From an uncultured Eubacteriales bacterium (lineage in GTDB: Bacteria; Bacillota; Clostridia; Oscillospirales; CAG-272), in assembly GCA_910586545.1 (NCBI GenBank), contig CAJUIQ010000023.1, positions 1-25,429 on the forward strand: DNA of 25,429 nt, given 5' to 3'. The position numbers were made by a program, and so were the translations under genes. This document shows, piece by piece, positions 24,517 to 25,429 of the stretch (position 1 is the stretch's first letter; every line of letters starts with the position of its first letter). The notes under the pieces were generated by a model, which saw only the letters and a program-made list of their open reading frames with translations, did not search any database and was not told the origin of the DNA.

Positions 24517-24693
24517 TCATATTTCCTTTCGCCGAAAGGTTTTACGGATATTTCCCCAAGTCTCTTCGAACCAATCCTGATACCGCACACACTTCCTGTA
24601 ATGATAACAGGGACGTTTATTCTTACAAATCCTGCAAGCTGGACATGGACTTTCTTCGTCTTCTGGTTGCGTATCTATTGTGTTATCACTCAT
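24517..24693 (-). CDS. Small Cys-rich 58-aa protein
   Basis: A 58-aa frame that starts MSDNTIDTQ and ends IRKTFRRKEI. The centre has CPACRICKNKRPC followed by a Tyr/His/Arg stretch and C, then WFEETWGNIRK. Four or five closely spaced Cys plus a His suggest a zinc knuckle. The terminal Cys-x(6)-WFxxxWxxIRxxF pattern recurs in tiny phage proteins between early genes. The ATG at 24693 overlaps the upstream gene by 8 nt, and its TGA directly abuts the GTG of the next gene, so the packing argues for a real gene. No function is known to me. Confidence 0.72.
   Translation of the reverse strand: MSDNTIDTQPEDEESPCPACRICKNKRPCYHYRKCVRYQDWFEETWGNIRKTFRRKEI
24524..24539 (-). promoter_or_regulatory. Hairpin that would hide the ribosome site of the DUF6378-like gene
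   Basis: CCTTTC (minus strand 24539-24534) and GAAAGG (24530-24525) form a 6-bp stem with a 3-nt loop, within the last codons of the 58-aa gene. The second arm contains most of the AAAGGA ribosome site for the GTG at 24516. Translation of the 58-aa gene would melt it. Confidence 0.4.
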
Positions 24694-24961
24694 TGCGTTC
24701 CCCCTTCGCTTTCCAATCTTTACATTTTAAGCTTCCATAATACGGCGGGAACTCTGGCATAATAAACTTGTCGCGCACAACACATCCAAGGGCTGTATCG
24801 CTAAATTTAACACAGTTCCCACAACTCTCACATATTCCATTCCTCTTACGGGTTCCCACCGCTCTCTCTAATAGCCCTCCTTTTTTTAGGCGTCCATCCT
24901 CCAGTGCGTCCGGGCAAGTGTTAAAACATACACCATAATGTATACAATCTTTACACATCAT
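24686..24961 (-). CDS. Small Cys-rich, probable zinc-binding protein
   Basis: A protein of about 90-91 aa beginning with two consecutive Met codons (24961 and 24958). Cys pairs in CKDCIHYGVCFNTCPD and CESCGNCV, with later single Cys residues (GCVVRD, KCKDW), fit one or two zinc sites. No helix-turn-helix or enzyme motif is visible. The ATG overlaps the TGA of the upstream gene, and the end overlaps the next gene by 8 nt, so it lies in a tightly coupled cluster of small genes before dUTPase. Conserved hypothetical; function unknown. Confidence 0.7.
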   Translation of the reverse strand: MMCKDCIHYGVCFNTCPDALEDGRLKKGGLLERAVGTRKRNGICESCGNCVKFSDTALGCVVRDKFIMPEFPPYYGSLKCKDWKAKGERNE

Positions 24962-25257
24962 ATCTCATCGCCTACCCTCCTTCCACACATGGGGCAAAAT
25001 CTAATTTGCACATCCTCTCCTTTCGTGATAAGATGCGGAGTGGCATATCCAATATCAATATCAAGATCAATAAAAATATATCCCTCTCCGTCTAAAGTTT
25101 TTCTTAATTCTATGTCAGTACAACAATAGTCACAGCTCCCGCCTTGTTCCCGTACGGAAGGAATAAGCGCAAAGATATCCACCAAATCCGCAAGTGGCAT
25201 CTCCAGCTTTTCACTGATCACCTCTGCTTCATGTACAGCATCTATGTATCTACTCAT
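24958..25257 (-). CDS. Zinc-ribbon-like protein
   Basis: A 99-aa protein. The first 40 residues are helical, followed by SCDYCCTDIELRKTL and, near the C-terminus, FCPMCGRRVGDEI. The CxxC pairs about 45 residues apart form a plausible split zinc ribbon, a common feature of Firmicutes phage early-region small proteins. GAGGAGGGGG precedes the ATG. It could bind nucleic acid or host proteins, but nothing in the sequence decides between them. Confidence 0.78.
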   Translation of the reverse strand: MSRYIDAVHEAEVISEKLEMPLADLVDIFALIPSVREQGGSCDYCCTDIELRKTLDGEGYIFIDLDIDIGYATPHLITKGEDVQIRFCPMCGRRVGDEI

Positions 25258-25269
25258 GTCCCCCTCCTC

Positions 25270-25429
25270 TCAATCTCCTAATCGTGGCACAATGCCGACC
25301 TTGTGGAAGGTATTTGCAAATGCATATAGTGACTCCTGTATTTCCTTCACTTGCGGATCATTACAATCCATGGCACAAAAGTGATATACAATCTGTGCTG
25401 CAATTCTCTTGTCTATTTTTATATTTAAC
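25270..25429 (-). CDS. Hypothetical protein, 5' end outside window
   Basis: The last 52 codons of a frame open from the window edge to a TGA at 25270-25272. Visible sequence includes KIDKRIAAQIVYHFCAMDCN and ends VGIVPRLGD; it looks alpha-helical and soluble. The stop lies 12 nt before the next gene, consistent with an operon. No family is recognised, and the start is not in the window. Confidence 0.6.
   Translation of the reverse strand, partial: LNIKIDKRIAAQIVYHFCAMDCNDPQVKEIQESLYAFANTFHKVGIVPRLGD

Noticed and set aside
1..25429. tRNA genes, CRISPR arrays, insertion sequences, integrase or attachment sites
   Set aside because: No cloverleaf-like segment, no regularly spaced repeats, no transposase or recombinase motif and no long terminal direct repeats were seen on either strand.

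Overview
The window is the late (morphogenesis and lysis) region of a bacteriophage or prophage. Every gene I can support lies on the minus strand, so the transcriptional order runs from high to low coordinates. Shine-Dalgarno sites are strong and GGAGG-like, starts include ATG, GTG and TTG, and intergenic gaps are very short. Together with a BppU-type protein, a Hol44-type holin, an N4-gp56-type coat protein and Firmicutes-style capsid N-termini, this points to a phage of a Clostridia-type (Lachnospiraceae-like) Firmicute. No tape-measure protein, tail-tube or sheath genes are visible. The portal looks P22-like and one giant candidate ejection protein is present, so a short-tailed (podovirus) particle is the best reading.

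Layout in transcription order. (1) 25429-23476: the end of the early/middle region. It has small Cys-rich, probably zinc-binding proteins, a 58-aa ORF at 24517-24693, a DUF6378-like protein, dUTPase, another Cys-rich protein with its own candidate promoter, and a clear intrinsic terminator (23396-23429). (2) 23302-16889: head module, in the order terminase small, terminase large, portal, Prp-like cysteine protease, scaffold, major capsid protein. (3) 16839-12397: a small capsid-linked protein, a head-tail connector candidate, a large hub candidate, a 175-aa protein, and a Tyr/Gln-rich repeat protein. (4) 12339-2764: a 3191-aa polyvalent protein with zincin, MuF-C-like and ADP-ribosyltransferase domains, a duplicated LPD3/PBECR-like domain, coiled coils and hydrophobic C-terminal segments. 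(5) 2686-1: BppU-like and tail-fibre-like proteins, then an XhlA-like protein, holin and N-acetylmuramoyl-L-alanine amidase (cut by the window edge).

How it works together. The terminase and portal package DNA into a shell of coat protein built on scaffold. The most striking feature is that scaffold and coat both carry an N-terminal DLQLFA motif, like the cleaved N-terminus of Firmicutes ribosomal protein L27. The gene between portal and scaffold, where a head-maturation protease normally sits, encodes a homologue of Prp, the L27-processing protease, with its catalytic His and Cys in the same register. This suggests a self-contained capsid-maturation system that uses the ribosomal-protein processing motif. 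The giant protein is probably carried in the virion and delivered with the DNA as a multi-domain effector.

There is no gene-free stretch longer than about 300 bases. The longest is 23303-23475, which holds the terminator. Several intercistronic gaps in the late operon contain strong hairpins without a good U-tract. I saw no tRNA, rRNA, CRISPR array, insertion sequence, integrase or attachment site, and no credible plus-strand gene.
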